NCBI GenBank assembly: GCA_000381625.1
Contig: KB906767.1
Location: forward strand, 1,528,629-1,592,628
Source: Bryobacterales bacterium KBS 96
GTDB taxonomy: Bacteria; Acidobacteriota; Terriglobia; Bryobacterales; Bryobacteraceae
Direction: 5' to 3'
Length of the DNA: 64,000 nucleotides
Part shown: one piece after another, positions 63,717-64,000 of the stretch
Layout: every line of letters begins with the position of its first letter
Numbering within the stretch: the first letter of the stretch is position 1
Notes under the pieces: model-generated
What the model saw: the letters and a program-made list of their open reading frames with translations, nothing else
Databases searched by the model: none
Told to the model about the DNA's origin: nothing
Made by a program: the position numbers and the translations under genes

Positions 63717-64000
63717 TCCGGCTCTCTTTCCGCAATTTCGTTGACGCCTTGCTCCAAAGTCATCCAAGAAATCATCTGTTGTACGCTTTCAGAAATGGTC
63801 ACGGTGGGCCGCCACCGTGTCGCTTCTGTAAAGCGGGAATGGTCGGAAACATACCAGAGCTGATCGCCGACACGCGCCGGGGCAAACGAAATCATGGGGC
63901 GGCATTTCGTTAGGCCGCAGACGATATCCAGCAACTCCAGAACGCTCGTCGTCTGATTTGGTCCGCCCCCAATGTTGAACGCGCGATGCTGCACAGCAAC
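63701..64000 (-). CDS. NAD-dependent sugar epimerase/dehydratase (partial, N-terminus off window)
   Basis: The frame continues beyond the right edge, so only the C-terminal ~99 residues are seen. RAFNIGGGPNQTTSVLELLD, then VGDQLWYVSDHSRFTEATRW and RPTVTISESVQQMISWM are the end of an extended-SDR sugar epimerase or dehydratase of the GalE/RmlB type. It overlaps the radical SAM start by 16 bases, so the two belong to one operon. The N-terminal GxxGxxG is outside. Confidence 0.85.
   Translation of the reverse strand, partial: VAVQHRAFNIGGGPNQTTSVLELLDIVCGLTKCRPMISFAPARVGDQLWYVSDHSRFTEATRWRPTVTISESVQQMISWMTLEQGVNEIAEREPECALH

Noticed and set aside
1-64000. CRISPR arrays, tRNA, rRNA, insertion sequences or prophage
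   Set aside because: None seen on reading; no regular repeat-spacer pattern, no transposase or integrase and no tRNA-type TTCRANNC loop in a fitting context. A tool-based scan could still find a cryptic one.

Overview
The window looks like a chromosomal segment of an acidobacterium, most like the Solibacter/Bryobacter branch. This is inferred from gene content, not from a marker gene. The pointers are a PadR regulator coupled to a large ADOP-type orphan permease, two Oar-like TonB-dependent receptors with carboxypeptidase-regulatory N-termini, a Clp-N/DinB fusion, DUF5666-like secreted proteins, a bacillithiol deacetylase, and many secreted plant-polysaccharide enzymes in a moderately GC-rich background. 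I see no phage, insertion sequence, CRISPR array, tRNA or rRNA.

Layout. 1-12.7 kb: a partial TolC-type channel, mutY and uvrA (divergent), a Tat-exported GH10 xylanase, a Clp-N/DinB fusion, a PilZ-like protein, a LysR regulator facing a GAF-ANTAR protein across a good LysR-box palindrome, and an oxidoreductase/sugar-isomerase operon. 12.7-28 kb: the ADOP permease with its PadR regulator and a palindromic operator; TonB receptor 1; an enolase-superfamily enzyme; bshB1 with a truncated hemoglobin; a GH130-like glycosidase; and TonB receptor 2 with a DUF5666-like partner. 28-45 kb: a macrodomain protein, tatA, a HAD phosphatase, an ABC exporter fused in operon to a cyclic-beta-1,2-glucan-synthase-like protein that lacks the GH94 module, a pseudo-receiver protein, RNase P RNA (minus strand), mtaB, plsY-gpsA, an esterase, a DUF2071 protein and an FRG-domain protein. 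45-56.8 kb: rfaE2-mfd, an F420-type NADP reductase, a PDZ/GAF/PP2C phosphatase divergent from sodC, a GH39 glycosidase, and a GH51 arabinofuranosidase. 56.8-64 kb: a tightly packed minus-strand glycan cassette (epimerase, B12-type radical SAM, GT4, three CgeB-like glycosyltransferases, a TPR-GT9 protein) that runs into the GH51 gene.

Themes. Secreted hemicellulases (GH10, GH39, GH51, GH130-like) and TonB receptors point to a soil polysaccharide degrader; several of these proteins carry twin-arginine signals and a tatA gene is present. DNA repair (MutY, UvrA, Mfd) and thiol/oxidative-stress functions (BshB1, SodC, truncated hemoglobin) are housekeeping. The most interesting items are the glycan cassette, the shortened beta-glucan synthase with its exporter, a hairpin-forming repeat family found at three convergent gene junctions, a receiver domain with Glu in the phospho-acceptor position, and several clean palindromic operator candidates. 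All family calls are from reading the translated sequence; no database search was run.
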